A stretch of 64,000 nt of DNA from Rhizoctonia solani. Lineage: Eukaryota > Basidiomycota > Agaricomycetes > Cantharellales > Ceratobasidiaceae. Shown here one piece after another: positions 10,220 through 23,497 of this stretch. Location of the stretch: assembly GCF_016906535.1 (NCBI RefSeq), contig NC_057384.1, forward strand, positions 186,001 to 250,000. The letters run 5' to 3'. Position numbers and translations under genes: made by a program. The notes below the pieces were generated by a model, which made no database searches, was not told where the DNA came from, and saw nothing but the letters and a program-made list of their open reading frames with translations. The first letter of the stretch is position 1. Every line of letters begins with the position of its first letter.

Positions 10220-12317
10220 ATGTTGCTCATAACTCAAGACTATATCATCGCGGGTGCCACTAGCTTGGCACTGGTGATACTCTACTTCAGGCACTCAAAG
10301 ACTCGACATTCTAATTCTAGTCTCCCATTGCCACCCGGCCCACCGCGTTGGCCACTTATTGGTAGCCTCCTATCTCTGCCACCCAGCTCGGAGCCAAATT
10401 GGGTGTGGTTCTCTCGATGGGGCAAAAATATGGCTAGCGATGTCATTTATTTTCAGGTACTGGGTGCTAATACGGTGGTTTTGAACTCGAGGGAAGCAGC
10501 TTCAGCGCTGCTCGATCACAGGTCCAATATTTACAGCGATAGGCCACATATGGTAATGGCAAATGAGCTGTAAGTCTTCTGGAGTGCCATGCCCAAGCTC
10601 ACTCATAGCTTATAATTCGAACAAACCCAGGGTAGGCTGGGATAGAATGCTTGGAATGGCCAACTACTCCGGAGGTGCAAAAGTGATGCGGAGATACCTG
10701 CAGGGCAGTGTAAATAACAGAACCATGTCGGTACGTTAAACAGTCAATACTCAACGAATCGGCTGCCTCATCCGAATACATCGGTCGTCAGGATTGGCAT
10801 CCACAACAAGAACAAGAAGCGCTTAGATTCCTACAAAAACTATTACACTCCCCCGAAAAACTCATGTCTCACATCAGACAGTAAGGACTAGCCAAGCTAT
10901 CTTTGTGTTGATCACTGATCATCGAAATAGTGCTGCAGGTGCGACAGTTGCTCGTCTGACTTATGGTTATACCCCCAAAGAAGAGGGGGACGAATATATT
11001 AGTATTGCCGAGAGAGCCATGGACAATTTTGCCCTGGCAACAACTCCTGGGTTATTTATTGTGGATATTTTTCCACTACGTATGCATTATTTCCTCATTT
11101 CTTCGTTGCGAGTTATTGATGTATCAGTTTGATTGCTAGTGAAATACATCCCATGGGCTCCTTTCAAACGAACCGCCTCTGAATGGCGTAGTGAGCTTTC
11201 GGAGCTCATCGATACCCCGATGACGTTTGTACGCGATCAAATGGTATCATCTGTTCTAAGTATGATCCATCAGTCACTGAATGCTGTTAAAGAGCCGGGG
11301 CCTTGCCGAGCCGTCGTTTGCTTCCAAGTGGCTAGGAGAACTTCGTTATGAAAGTCAAAAAGCGCACATCCCAGTCAGTAACTCGTGATATTTCTTCCTC
11401 GTCGTGCTCAATTTTCGAATCCCGATACAGGTGGCTGCAGCATCGTTGTATGCAGGGGGTGCTGACACAGTAAGATTATTTGTCACTTCAAAAGCGCAAA
11501 TTTCATCGTGATAATCGATGATGCAGACTGTATCGGCTATTTCAACTTTTTTTGTAGCCATGCTTCATTATTCTGAAGTACAAAAGCTTGCCCAGAAGGA
11601 GATCGACGCTGTCATCGGCAGGGACCGACTACCTACGTTGGCTGATCGGGACCTCTTGCCTTACGTAGAAGCATTATATAAAGAAGTCTTACGATGGCAG
11701 CCGCTTGGACCAATAGGTATACCTCATAGACTCGGGTCAGACATTGATGATGAATATAAAGGTAAGATATATATATGGGGGCAAAACTGTTGAGCCTAAT
11801 TTTGGCGTTTGCGGCGCCGACCAGGTATGCGTATTCCGGCTAACGCAATGGTTATTGCAAATATTTGGAACATGGTCCGAGATCCGGCAGTCTATCACGA
11901 CCCAGAGACTTTTAACCCCTCTCGCTATTTGGGGCCGGAGTCGGAATCTAACCCAGAGGACGTCGTATTTGGATTCGGTAGGCGGTAAGTAAAACCACTG
12001 TATCCCAAGCTGGAAAGTCGGCACAAATGCATTTCTTTACAGTCGCTGTCCTGGGATCAATGTGGCCAGGTCATCGGTTTGGTTTTCCATTGCACTCACA
12101 TTGGCCGCCTATGATGTGACGCCATCGATTGGAGACGATGGGAACCCGATTTTACCTGCACTGGAATACTCGAATGCGACTATCAGGTATGCAAAGGCTA
12201 ATCTAGTAGCGAATATATAATCGAATTGAATATAACAGGCATCCGAAGCCGTTCCAGTGCACCATCACTCCGCGATCGGAGACGTTGAAGACAATAATTG
12301 AGACTATGTCACTATGA
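10220..12317 (+). CDS. Cytochrome P450 monooxygenase (11 exons, 509 aa)
   Basis: Heme-thiolate monooxygenase, anchored to the ER by an N-terminal hydrophobic helix (residues about 8-22) followed by the Pro-rich hinge LPLPPGPPRWP. Exons: 10220-10569, 10631-10730, 10792-10880, 10931-11079, 11140-11243, 11293-11373, 11431-11469, 11527-11761, 11825-11984, 12043-12186, 12239-12317; their sum is 1530 nt, an exact multiple of three. Helix I carries AGGADT, the K helix KEVLR (ExxR), and the heme loop FGFGRRRCPG spans the intron at 11985-12042 and supplies the cysteine ligand. Fungal homologues of this type are often labelled O-methylsterigmatocystin oxidoreductase-like, but the substrate cannot be told from sequence. 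No biosynthetic cluster partner is visible; the 3' neighbour is convergent. The donor at 11374 (GTCAGT) is atypical. The gene looks intact. Confidence 0.93.
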
Positions 12318-12670
12318 TGGATTTAATATATAGCATGGGTCATACACGTTTAAACGTTATTCTGGAAGTTGTATTTTGAATTAAACGCAACAATACACAA
12401 GTCCATCATTGTCTTCAGGGAGTAATTCTGTGGTGCAGCGAAAATTCACTCTAAGGCGGTTTTGTGGGTGAAACGCTGTGTTAATGACTGGAGCTGGAAC
12501 GGTTGGCTGCAGTAGTCCATGTCAATCGGGATTTGTAGTGTTATAAGTAATACCGATGGTCCTGCGTTAGCGTTAAGATTTCCATGCACAGTTGTAATAG
12601 GTAATACAGGCAACGAGTGAATAGCACGTAAGTCATATTTGAGAAATGTAATGTAGTTTAGAACGTATCC
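12318..12670. other. Convergent 3' spacer
   Basis: 353 bp between the stop codons of the P450 (+) and the TSC2-like gene (-). It must hold both 3' UTRs and polyadenylation signals. No open frame or RNA gene seen. Confidence 0.5.
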
Positions 12671-15600
12671 TCAATACGACCTCGAAAAATCTCGTGCCAC
12701 CTCCTGGCCCAGAATGCCTTCCACTTGTTCTTCAGGGGCAATCGGTGGAAGTTTTGACTTGAACATCCGAATCTGCCTTAATCGCGCCCTCCATGGTGTG
12801 ATATACTCTTCGCGAATAGTGTCGTGCTGAGTATGAACATAGATCTGGGCAAAAAAGTCCGCAAGCATGCTAGTTTGTCGAACGACATCAGGTAAACATT
12901 TCGCAGAAACAATTTTGAATTCTCCTATCATCCCGAATTCAGGCATCCCAGGTGCGCGCTGAAGGACGACTTTGTAGAACTCTTCACGATGGGCGTCGGA
13001 AGTAAATGCCGCAACAGTCCCAACCGAGTGAGGTTCGATAACAATATTGACGTACTGGAACTGGGTCGCAAGGGTATCGAAGCGATAGGGCTTGCCGGAG
13101 TCATTCCAGATGATTCGAACGTAGTCGTTACCGATGTGGAGCTTCTTGAAGGCAAATTGATCGTCTCCATCACGATTGGGCATCAATGTAGCAGTATGAT
13201 ATAACATTTGAATGATTACGTCCCACCACGCGTAAGCGTACTGGCCATCGCTATCGTAATGTTGGTCAAGCCCGCCAGTGTACAGGTCTCTCTGGTCTTT
13301 CAATCGGATAAGTCTGCCAATATTATCGAGAAAGTGGGTGTATGCGGGCGAGCCGGCGCGATTACCGAGTATTTCACGTTCGTCTGTCTGGCCTGGGCCC
13401 ACGTATATGATTCCGACCTTATGGAAGTCCATCACCGGTACGCGATCAAGACTACGCAAGGTTCTTCCAAGGAGATCGTCGTTGGGCACGAGCCGCCCTC
13501 GAAGAGATGCACGGCGGATGTCGGGATAAGGAGAGAGTTGAAGCGCAAGATAACTGGGGTCGAGTTCCATTTCTTTGAGGGGCGCGACGCTCGCTGGGTT
13601 GAGCAAACCACTGGGTATGTTAGATGCCTCGCCGGTATGTCCTTCTTTTGATGCAACCTAAAAAATCCATCATGGCTTCAAGGACATCGTCGCACGTATA
13701 TATTCAATCTACTCACCTGGCCGTCGCTCGTTTCGTCTTGAACCTGGCCAATAGCTTCTGTGGCAGCCTCGACAATCTCACCAGTCACTTGTTCGCCTAA
13801 CCCTAAGGCAGCTACATTCTCTAGCTTGCACAAGAAAGTGGTCAATCCAGAAGGCCGTCTGCACTCAATTTCCAGCCACCCGGAATGGCGTAACGTTTTG
13901 ATAGTGACGATCGAGTTTCCGAATACCCAGGACTTGCTGGCCACGATCCCTTCGCCAGAACTCCCCGGTGGATTGAGTACGCTTTCGCGCAGGGATGACA
14001 TCCTAGGTTTAGACTCTGCATTGGCAAAGGCGAATCGGGCCAGCCAGTCAAAGCAGACTTCGGTAGGTTCGTCCACTTGGGTGTAATGCTCATTGGCAAG
14101 TAAGAGGTGGCGAGTAATATAAGGTATATGTTTTGGCCTGTCTTGGAGTTTGAGTGCAAGGAACCAGATATATATCTGATAATAAGCGAGGATAAGAACG
14201 TGCTGAGTAAGGGCGTATGATTCTTTTCCAGCAGGACCTGCATGGGAGTCTGGTCGATTGTGAAGAGTAATATACTGCAAAGGAACATGGAAAACCCGGC
14301 GATAGTTATCATCTGTAAAATTGGCATATAATGTGGGGATCGATCCAATAATGCACAGAAGTTCCAAGATGTACCCAGCAATTGTCGGGTTGGACATGAT
14401 TTGGGAAAGCTTGTCTACTATCTCGCCCAAGAATTTTGTCGTCGAAGGCTGAAGTTCGAATGCAGCAATGGCCAGAGCTTGCAAACACGGTTTAACGGTA
14501 GTAGTATTTTTGTTGAGACCGCGCAGGAAGGTTCGCAACAGGTCATCCTGGAGTTGCTTATTGAACGTCCGGTGATAGCTCATCAGTGTTGTCAAAGTAT
14601 GATACGCCAAACCGGCAACGTCGGTAGCCTTGAGATTGACCGGAAGTGCCCCGATATTTGAGGTCAGTTTATCCTCGTAAACCGCTGTGCAAAGCTCGGA
14701 TAATAATCGAATAATCGCACTCCTGGTCCTTGGCCCGCAAAACAAATGTTTGTTTGACATCTGAACTGGCAAATGGCACAGGACATAGGATAAAATCTCC
14801 CAATCTGTTTCGGTAGTGATCAGGTCGATCATTACGCACACATAAGCTGACACGGGTAGCCAAAGTTGAGGTAAAAGGCCATCGTCGCTGGGCTTGATGC
14901 GTTGCTCATAGGTTGTCATCCCTTCACTTGGCCGAGTTCCGAACGCAACGTCGAACGGGAGCATGTCCGGGATAGACCATATATGATATTTGACCGGGGG
15001 TACAGTAGGAGGTGGGGCAGGTGGCTGCCGAGAGCGACTGCGACTATCGCTTTCTCGCCCACGCGATGGGTTTCGACCAATACGCGCGCCCTCAGGATTA
15101 TTGGGGGTGGTAGTTGTCATCCCCCGGTTTCTGCGTTCGCGGTCTCGTTCGCGGTCTCGATCTCGGATTCGCGGTTCTGGGGCAGCAGGAGCATCGTTTA
15201 CTCGAGGGCGAAGCGGCGTTCGGTTGATTAAGTGCGCAAATGGCTCGATTTCGCCATCAAGACCTTTGACCATGTACAATCGATGATCTCGGTCCGCGCG
15301 TAGCCGTACCAACCATTGGAGAATGGCCAAACGAGCATAAGAACAACACGATTTGCCGTCGATAATGCGGGATCGCTCTTCGGAGGCTTCTGATTCGGGG
15401 TCGAGCATATCTCGACCAACGGGTGAAAGCAAAGCAAGAAGATCGCGCATAACCAAAATACACTGGAACGAAGCTGGTGCCCGAGCAGTGCGCTCAGCTG
15501 ATGATAGAGAATGGGGAGGGGAAAACGCAAGAGCCGAGAAGGCTTGAATGAGGGTGACCACAGCCGCCATCGCTTTACACTCAGACACGTGGTCGACGCA

Positions 15601-18600
15601 GGAACCAGGAAGAGCAGACGCATGGGGAACACTCGGGCGAATAGGCTGTGGTGAAGAAATCGAAGGTTCAGAAGGCAATTCGCGAGGAGTCAGAACACTG
15701 GGTGTCAGAGCATTTAATAACGACATCATTGGAGTAGGAGATGAGTCGCGCGTTCGAGAGTGGCTATCCGGGGGTGAAGGTTCAGGGGGCGGCTCTCGTT
15801 TGCGTGGTGAAATTGTACAGTCTCCATCTCGGCCGATGAGGGCTACCAGGAGTCGCAGTCGCTCTTCAATTGATCCCCTTCCATCGGATTCGACAGATCC
15901 AGCAACAATTGCATCGCCAAGTATCTTGAGTGCACTTAAGACGACTTGGAGTTCTTGCTCCCGTACCAAGTTAAGATTGTTGGCCTCCCAAACTTCCAGG
16001 CACAAATCAACAACTCCGCGGCGGTGGTCGACCAAATCGCGGACTCCAAAATATAGCTTCGTGATCACTTGAGCAAGTTCGATTCGAGCCAGGGGTCGAT
16101 CCGGTTTATAAAAATGGAGGAACAGCTGTCGGAGATTGTTCAGATAGTCCGGTGTAGAGGGTGTGACGAGAGACATTGAGACGTAATGCCGAATTATTGA
16201 TACTGCCGACTGATCTGTTAAAAACGTTGATTTTCCAAGTAGAGTGCTAGTGATCGGAGGGCTGATTGGCGTCGATAATCCAACCTTGCGAATGACTCCC
16301 ACGAGAGCTTGAAGCACTGGGTTCAGAAGCGGAGTACTTGCATCGGGAGTGGTGGCAATATCCAATACGCGTAGGTCTTGTCCCCGACTTGGGCCACATC
16401 AGTTCCCGATATCACTATCAGGTCAATAAACCAACACCCACCTGTACAAGGTAAACAGTTGCATCGCAGCCACAGTCACTTCGCCAATAACTCTGCCTTC
16501 CTCGATGCCAAACGCTTTTTCGTTTTCCTTGGCTTCTTGCAACAAGTCATCCACGACTCCGAGCATTTCGACTAGTATGGCTTCAACGGGACCTCCAATA
16601 GATATGATAAAGGGTTCCCAGCTCGAGAATGCGGGTCCTAGTACACCAGCAATCCGGTCTGTTTCCCAGGCTCCACTTGCGCTATCGGGTTCCTTGCTGA
16701 ACATCAATTCCATCAGCTCCATCTCGGCTTCGTCTATCATAGGAGAAAGTCAGTGCTAAGAATCGATAGACGTGCGAAACAAAGACCCAACCCCCAGCGA
16801 AAAGGTCGTGCTCACCCATGCTAGGTACTCCAGCCATGGTCCATGTTCCAGCAACATCTTTTTGGAATCGAGTACGAGCCATACGGGGGATTGCAGCTTC
16901 ACGAACCGAGAGTCGAATTGCCCTGGCCGCACCAAGGGAGATCAATGCACTTTGAACCAGGATATCATCTAGAGAATCCGACAATCAATGCAAATAATAC
17001 ACAGATTTATAAATCCACTCACCGGATGTATTCGGAACAGGGACCAGTAATCCCAGTAAAATCCGGCCCACAGCAACCGCATACGGCCCAGATAAAAGTA
17101 CCCTAAACGCCCCGCTGACTTCGCCTTCCAACTCAGCCCTTGAATAGGCATCAACCCAATCGACCTCTCCTCGAGCAGTGGGATCACCCCTAGTAGTGGG
17201 ATCCGTTGGCCCGCCAGGCACAATACTGCCTCTCCTACCTCCCTCACTTCCTCTCCTCGCACTCGTTGGGGCGCTCAGGCCTTCGCTTCCCCTCCGTGTA
17301 CCCACACTCTTCCGCCTGCCACCAAGTCGAAGTATATCCATTGGAGTCTTGACATACGCGAGTAATAAAGCTAAATGTTCCAACATACTCTTCAAAACGT
17401 CCGGTGGAATATGGGTTTGCTTTTGTAGTGATCGGGCGAGGGAGACGAAACGCGAGGCAGCCACGGCATATGGCGTAAGCGGGGACGTGTCCACACCTGC
17501 AATATTTGGCGAGATGGGACTGGCAAGAGGCGACGCAAACGCTGATGATGGGTATCTTCGATGAGTGCCGATTCCTTCCGAGTTTTGGGTCGGGCCGTCA
17601 ACTGGCATTGTCACAGCTTCCACGCTACCATCTCCTTCCCACCCTCCAATCGTCCCGTTTACAGCTCCACAGAATATTGATACTACATCTCCAACTTGCG
17701 TTTCGTCGAACCTCGGAGCATTTAATCTTACTATGTCTTCCAGCAACCGGAGCGTCGCGTCGATGCATTTTTGAGCTTCGACATAGGTTCGGGAATAACC
17801 ATGAAGCCGAGCTGCTTGGCCATTTGGACTTCCGAATCGTTCGACCGAGCTCCTGAGTCTAGGATCGCCCAGTTTATATTCGTCTTGAACAACTCGAACG
17901 GCAAATTCTATCCACGAGCCAAGAGTCGGAACAAATCGCCTTAATCCCAACACGTCTTTTCCTCCATCTGTTAAGATCCGTACAGTCCGATCCCGCTCCG
18001 CCCACTCGTCCAACAGATCTTCATCTGGCATCTCGTCGATTGGGTCGGTGAGGGTGGACCAAAGCAACGCTCGTTCAATCGCTGATACTCCACACGAACC
18101 CGATTTGGCGCTTTCAAGACTGGACATTGATTCCACCCACGCGCCGACGACTTCCCAAGATCCTTTGGCGTGCTTTTTTCGTAGGTTACGGACGATGTTG
18201 GCAAGCACGGTGGCCCCGATTTGTGCAGCTGAGCTGATTCCCGCTGGGCCAGCTCCGACAACTGCACGAGGGTGCGAGGTGAAGGAGTTAGGGTGACGGA
18301 AATGTTGAGCTAACTGTGCGGCTAGAATAGTTGGATTGATTGAGGGATTCGGAGGTGTTATGTCATCGGGGGGCGCGGTGAGTGCCATTAATAGAACGTC
18401 CAATGGTTGGAGCTGAAGCGGAAGCGCGGCTTCTGGCGGGTGCTGATCAGGGCCTGGTATAAGACGTGTAGGGAGGGTCGTTGAGCCATGAACATGTGCA
18501 GTGGTAAGCGCAGTGTTTGAGAAGCTTCCAACCGTAGAAAACGGGATTAAGGGACCCGTTACAGAATTTATTGAGGCAGGTGTGGTAGATAAACCTCCAG

Positions 18601-19502
18601 GGGTTGGGGAGCGAGGGTGATGAGTATGTTCCGCGTCGGGTGATGCTATAGACCGTTAAGATACGCGATACGAGCGATAATTGAATTACCCACCACCCGT
18701 AAACATCTCGCTTACCCGTCGGCCGACGTTTTCGGATCTCCCAGACCTCGCACGACTCGCCAGTTTACTCAAAAAAGAAAAGGACGGTCGCGTTACCCGT
18801 TGCGGTGTATGGGATCCTCCACCTGCTTGAATTGGTTCGGATGTACCTCTAGCCTCGTCGTCATCTCTGTCTTTGTCCCTATCCTTTACTCTGCCTCTCC
18901 ATGATAGATTTCCTGTTCGCTCTTCTTCTCGCTCGGTGCTGGCCATAATTAGATCGGCCTTGGAAGGTACACGTCGTGGTAAATGAATATCAGAATTCGT
19001 GTCTCGCTTGTCCTCGTATCGTCCAACGCTCTCGCTCGTGACTGCAATATCGTAATGTCCCACACTCGAGGCTCGTATGGCTAATGTAGTCGGCCGACGC
19101 CGACGCGGAGATCTGACTGGCGATGGCGGCGATGGGAAAAGCGGCGGCTGTGGCGGCGAGTTTGTATTTTGGTCAGAAGGTCCTTGACCGTGGTCGTTGC
19201 TTGTAGTCGCCGGATTAGATGTAACGGCAACACCCGACGAATGACGCCGCTCCGTTACAAGACGATCTGATACAGGTTCTTGTGGTTCTGTGAAACGTTC
19301 CGGCAAATAAAATGGTAATGAGGACATAAATATTCATTATTCCAAAATGCGTACCTGTTGGTATTTCGGTGCTGGTCTGCAACGGGGAGTGTACATGTGG
19401 TTGCAAAGATGGGGCTGGGGAAGAAGGTCGCGAAGTTTCTGAAGCTGATGAATTTCGACGCGAAAGTCGCCCGAACAGCGATTTGAGCCGTGTATAGGAC
19501 AT
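12671..19502 (-). CDS. tsc2: Tuberin (TSC2) homologue, Rap/Ran-GAP for Rheb (2155 aa)
   Basis: Tuberin with hamartin forms the complex that stimulates GTP hydrolysis by Rheb and so restrains TOR signalling. Exons on the minus strand: 19502-19355, 19287-18694, 18645-17023, 16968-16816, 16733-16442, 16387-13717, 13657-12671; 6468 nt, exactly in frame. The N-terminal ~250 residues are Ser/Pro/Arg-rich and probably disordered. The middle is a long alpha-helical repeat region matching the tuberin N-terminal and central domains, with an RD/RE/RS-rich insertion at about 15000-15180. The last exon encodes the Rap-GAP domain, including HKVGIIYVGPGQ and the catalytic 'asparagine thumb' helix HIGNDYVRIIWNDSG (near 13125-13165) followed by FQYVNIVIEP. 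At 2155 aa it is somewhat longer than human tuberin, mostly through low-complexity segments. No stop or frameshift seen, in contrast to genes further right. Confidence 0.92.
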
Positions 19503-21013
19503 TTGCTCGTCGCCGCCCGCTGCTAGAGCAGATCAGACATGCGGTTGAAATCACCTCCGCGCCTTGGGGATTTCTCGCGGATTTTGGAGACTTCCGTTGG
19601 CCTCGTGGTCGTCGTGATTATGTCCCACCTCAACAAGCCAGGATAGTGTATTACGTCATAAATATGATCGGCAGTCCCCGGAACGCCCTCTTGAAAAGTA
19701 TGCTTTTCAACCTCCTTGGGTCGTCTGCTCAAAGAGAATACGTCTCGTGATGAACAATGCCGCACTTATACCAACCTATTGTCTTACATGCAAATCATGA
19801 CAACTCTATTCATCTTGCATTTTCTCGTGAATTTCATTCTCAGCTCAGCGTCCTTTGGGGATTACCGCAAGAGCAAAGTGGATGAGAGCCATCGGTCCAT
19901 GGATGTATATAAGTAGCGTTAATCGCGTTTGCCTGCTTGATGTTTAACTAACTTATGGGACTCTCACACACGTGTTTGCTATACGTGTGTAAAGCTTGAA
20001 TTCGTATGGCGAACTCTGTAGCACGACAAAATTTACAACTCTGTAATCTCTCCTAAGTGTAACCATTGTCAATGCGTAATGAATAACCTGACGAATATTA
20101 ATAGGCTTGCTGTTAAGTAGTGTAAACCATGTTCACAATGGCGACGTTTAGATCCCATATTAGAATTAATTGAGGGTCTTGGGATAACAGAGAGGAAATG
20201 ACCGGTATTATATTAGCTCTTTCAATCTCAAAATCTTCTGCCCCTATAGCCCACAAATGATAATACGGAGTTCTTTGGGCCAGAAGGGACCAAACCAACA
20301 TCGCACCTTACTGGCACATACCAGGGCTTAGCCTATGCAAGCCCTGTTTCTCACGTTTAATCTACCAAGGCTTCTGTCCCTGGAGGCTATCAGAGGCACC
20401 CAGCTGTGATCACTCCAACACTGAGGTCGCACAGTTTCTCAGCCGTTGAACGTTCCTTCTCTAATCAGAAGTTATCGATATGCATACGACTACACCTATG
20501 ATAAAGCATTGGACATCTAATCCTCCCTTTTGTGGACAAACAGAATGGGAGTGCAATGATGTTACGCCGGCTATGTTGTACTAGGACATTACGCTACGTA
20601 TATGCGCTTCTTCCGTGAACTACTTTCGTAAAGCTACCACTGGTTTGGAACCCATTGGAGTTTGAAACTCAAGCGTTGATAGAAGTCTAAAATAACTGGT
20701 AGCCATCAGCAGCCTTTGAGGTGAGCTAAAGCAAAGATAGAAGAATCTCAAGATATTGTGGTCTTCAAGTTCGGTCCCATGAAGAAGGTCCTAAAATAGC
20801 CAAATATTACAACAATGCTCGAATCGTAATCTTTGGATGACTGAGGGATTCGGTGCATGTGCTTGATCCATCATTTCGAGGTCGCCACGATGTTGGTATA
20901 AATGTACATCCACCACACCTAGCAGAAACGGAATCAGCTTTCCATAATGAAGTATGTAATCCTCTTAAACGAGTCAATCATTTTGTCTCACGTTTTCGAT
21001 CAGCTATGAATCG
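19503..21013. other. Intergenic, no gene seen
   Basis: The first few hundred bases should contain the TSC2-like promoter. Several short frames are present without motifs or sensible splice signals. Confidence 0.5.
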
Positions 21014-21234
21014 TACTGTGGTGTGATAAGGTCCTGAAAATCAGTACATCAGTAAAAGATTCCTTTTTTCAGTAGGATATGGCCTGAAAATTACAATGTT
21101 AGTATGCCTCCCTCAGCATGAATCAGACTATGGAAGAATTGATACCTAAAATCAGTATGTATTGATCTTGATTTCAGCTCAATTCTCACTTAAACACACG
21201 CACTGATTTTCAGTATTATGACCTTGTACAGTGT
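21014..21234 (-). mobile_element. MITE-like element, copy 1
   Basis: Core 21034-21213 is bounded by a perfect 12-bp inverted repeat, CTGAAAATCAGT and ACTGATTTTCAG. The same sequence recurs in opposite orientation at 29109-29328, with similarity extending about 20 bp beyond the terminal repeats on both sides (outer blocks resembling GTACAAGGTC and GTGATAAGGTC). It is non-coding and rich in short ACTGA/TCAGT motifs. No clear target duplication. Confidence 0.7.
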
Positions 21235-21547
21235 CGAGTATAGGCGCAGACCTGGTTGTGTTGGAAAACACATGCAAACTAGCCCATGGGAACCGCATCC
21301 CGGCAATTCCCCTCGCCATCGCGAACAAGCATTCAGACCCTACCTTTATTCGCGCAGGCTTTCGAGATGCTCCAACTGACGGCACCGCTTCACAATTTGG
21401 GCTGTGGCATCTTTCCATTCGCCATGCTTCGGAGTATACCAATGTCCTTTATCAAACGCACTGGCAACCCATGATTCGCCATCTACTATCAGCTTGCTTA
21501 GCCAATGAATATAGGACAAGGTGATTACCGCAGTCTATATCTTGGTT

Positions 21548-22291
21548 CTAAGTAAAGAGTACGAAGAATGAGACAAGCTTGACTGGCCGTACAAAGTTGT
21601 GCACTTTTAATCTACAATCAAGTATTTCCACCTCTGGGGCCACAGGTAAGATATCGGCCAACCCAACCGGATCAATACTTTCATGATTATCTGGATCGTA
21701 GGCGTGAATCCCCAGCGATCAAAATTTTGGCATTCTTCGTAGACCGTCTGTCATCGCTGCAAGCCAGTCAGGTTCGCTGACAAAAGTCGCGTCAGCCACA
21801 GCCAGAGCTTCCATGTTTTATGCAAGATCGGACTTAACGATGGCGTTGCAAAGGGATCGAGGGCCTTCAAAGCACTTCAGACTAGGGAAAAGCTGAACAA
21901 TTTTGTCCGGTTCCATGGTTCCTTTGTACGAACTTTCTATAATCCATGCAAAGGCTAAATTCTCTATTCCTTGATGGCGCGAAAAAAAAGAACAAAGTGG
22001 CTGAGAATCACAACCGGGCAGGATGGAAAAGCCGTTCTAATTTGCGCTGTCGGCCCAGGTGTCATGGTATAAGCTAGTCCCGTGAGTACGAAAGACCTGC
22101 AAGCGAGGAAATACACGGGCGGCTCCCAAATAAGAGACTATCGCTACGGCCAACATAGAATATAGGTACTCATTCTTCAATTTAAAGAGACGGAGTTTGG
22201 GCTTGTGGTCAAGAGTCGCGTTAATGAGAGGAGGCGTTCTTTTTCTTGCATTGGACGGAATGCTAAAAGAATATTGTAGCCAAGAGTCCAT
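21548..22291 (-). pseudogene. F-box/LRR-type protein remnant with three in-frame stops
   Basis: One minus-strand frame from 22291 to the TAG at 21548-21550 reads as the C-terminal LRR-like part of the fungal F-box family, also seen in the gene at 29912-31536. Shared landmarks are ARVFPRLQ, an IENLAFAW block, and LFPSLKCFEGP, which parallels LFPSLKHFEGP of the other gene. The frame is interrupted by TAG (near 22035), TAA (near 21822) and TGA (near 21721), but has no frameshift. The F-box end is missing upstream. Substrate-adaptor function for SCF ubiquitin ligases is presumably lost. Confidence 0.7.
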
Positions 22292-23497
22292 AGCTCATAG
22301 ACTCAGTTCGCAACCTACTATGGCTATGAGCTATGTACTACAAGATGTACTCTGAGCAATGCATATGCGATCTTCGAAGTTTGATCGCATAGGTGTACCT
22401 GGTTCATCTCAATAGCTCACGCTGGGTAATTCATATCATTTCAAGCAAGATACCGGATATGAGTTGCTAGGACTGAGCGGTCAACTTGCCAGCTACAAAA
22501 CGAGTTTGGAGATTATTGACATAGTAAATTACGTGTCATGCTTGATTGAATGCTTTGTTGCAGTGACACGGTTCGACGTGAGCTATTTCCTGATGATTAC
22601 GACTGATGGTATAATTGCTATGGGCTTGTTGTGTACGTAAGAGATTGGAAGTTAAGAAAAATCTGTTGAAGCGCAGGTGTGTCGACGCCATATGTAATAC
22701 ATACTACAGGTACTTGTGAGACAACATGAAAAGATGAAAAATGAATCGTACTATACCTCAGCTTCGACTATAATATAGCGAACTGAGGTTTACATGGAAA
22801 ATTCCGTCAGCATATATGCGAAGAGTACGAACAGATATAAACGCGTCACGTGGACACGTATGCAGGATGTCTAGTTATGATACTAATATTACAACAAAAT
22901 CATGTTAACGTACGAATGTACGTGTATTGCTACTGCTATTGAGTTAGATCGATAATATAAAAAAGTAAGTTTAGCATATATGCGCTTTTACGAAGTAATT
23001 GATTGAGCGCTGGAGTCTACGAGTACGTGTGACACGGTGTACGGGTGACTTCTTAGTTAAGACGACACGGGTGGTGTGGCCGATCAATATTTGCATGACG
23101 GAAAATCAACGTGTGTTGCTTTGTGCCGAAGATGCTACGGTAAGATAAAGCAGGATAACATAGCTGTAGCTGATCAATTCTGACAATCTCAATCAGTTAG
23201 CATTTCATATCACTGTCTATCCCCACCTGCACATTGTCTACCTGATGATGCAGCGGCTTGCGGAGCACTTCGTCTTTCTGGGCTATCCGGTTTTCTAAAT
23301 CTCGGTATCGCGCAAAAGCAGGCAAGGCTGGATCGGCTTAGAGCGAACGGTCATCCGGCCTTCAGGTGTGACCTTAATTTTTCGGGCGCGCTTTCGCCGC
23401 TCACCTATTATACTATAATGGTTCAAAGCGTTCTATCTCACACGACACTGGTGAATCGTATAAAGAGAGCATGCTATATTGACTATAGTACTATGGA
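22292..23497. other. Intergenic, no gene seen
   Basis: AT-rich, with no frame carrying recognisable features. It lies downstream of the NACHT-WD40 gene and upstream of the F-box remnant. Confidence 0.5.

Noticed and set aside
10731..10791. Apparent frameshift in the P450 after exon 2
   Set aside because: A 61-nt GT-AG intron with a branch-point-like site restores the frame, and all eleven exons then sum to an exact multiple of three.
13208..17262. Long plus-strand frames opposite TSC2, including an Arg-Ser repeat near 15.0-15.3 kb
   Set aside because: They are antisense shadows of the TSC2 exons; the minus strand has the conserved tuberin and Rap-GAP motifs.
21179..21524. Two overlapping frames next to MITE copy 1
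   Set aside because: They overlap on opposite strands, run into the repeat and have no motif.
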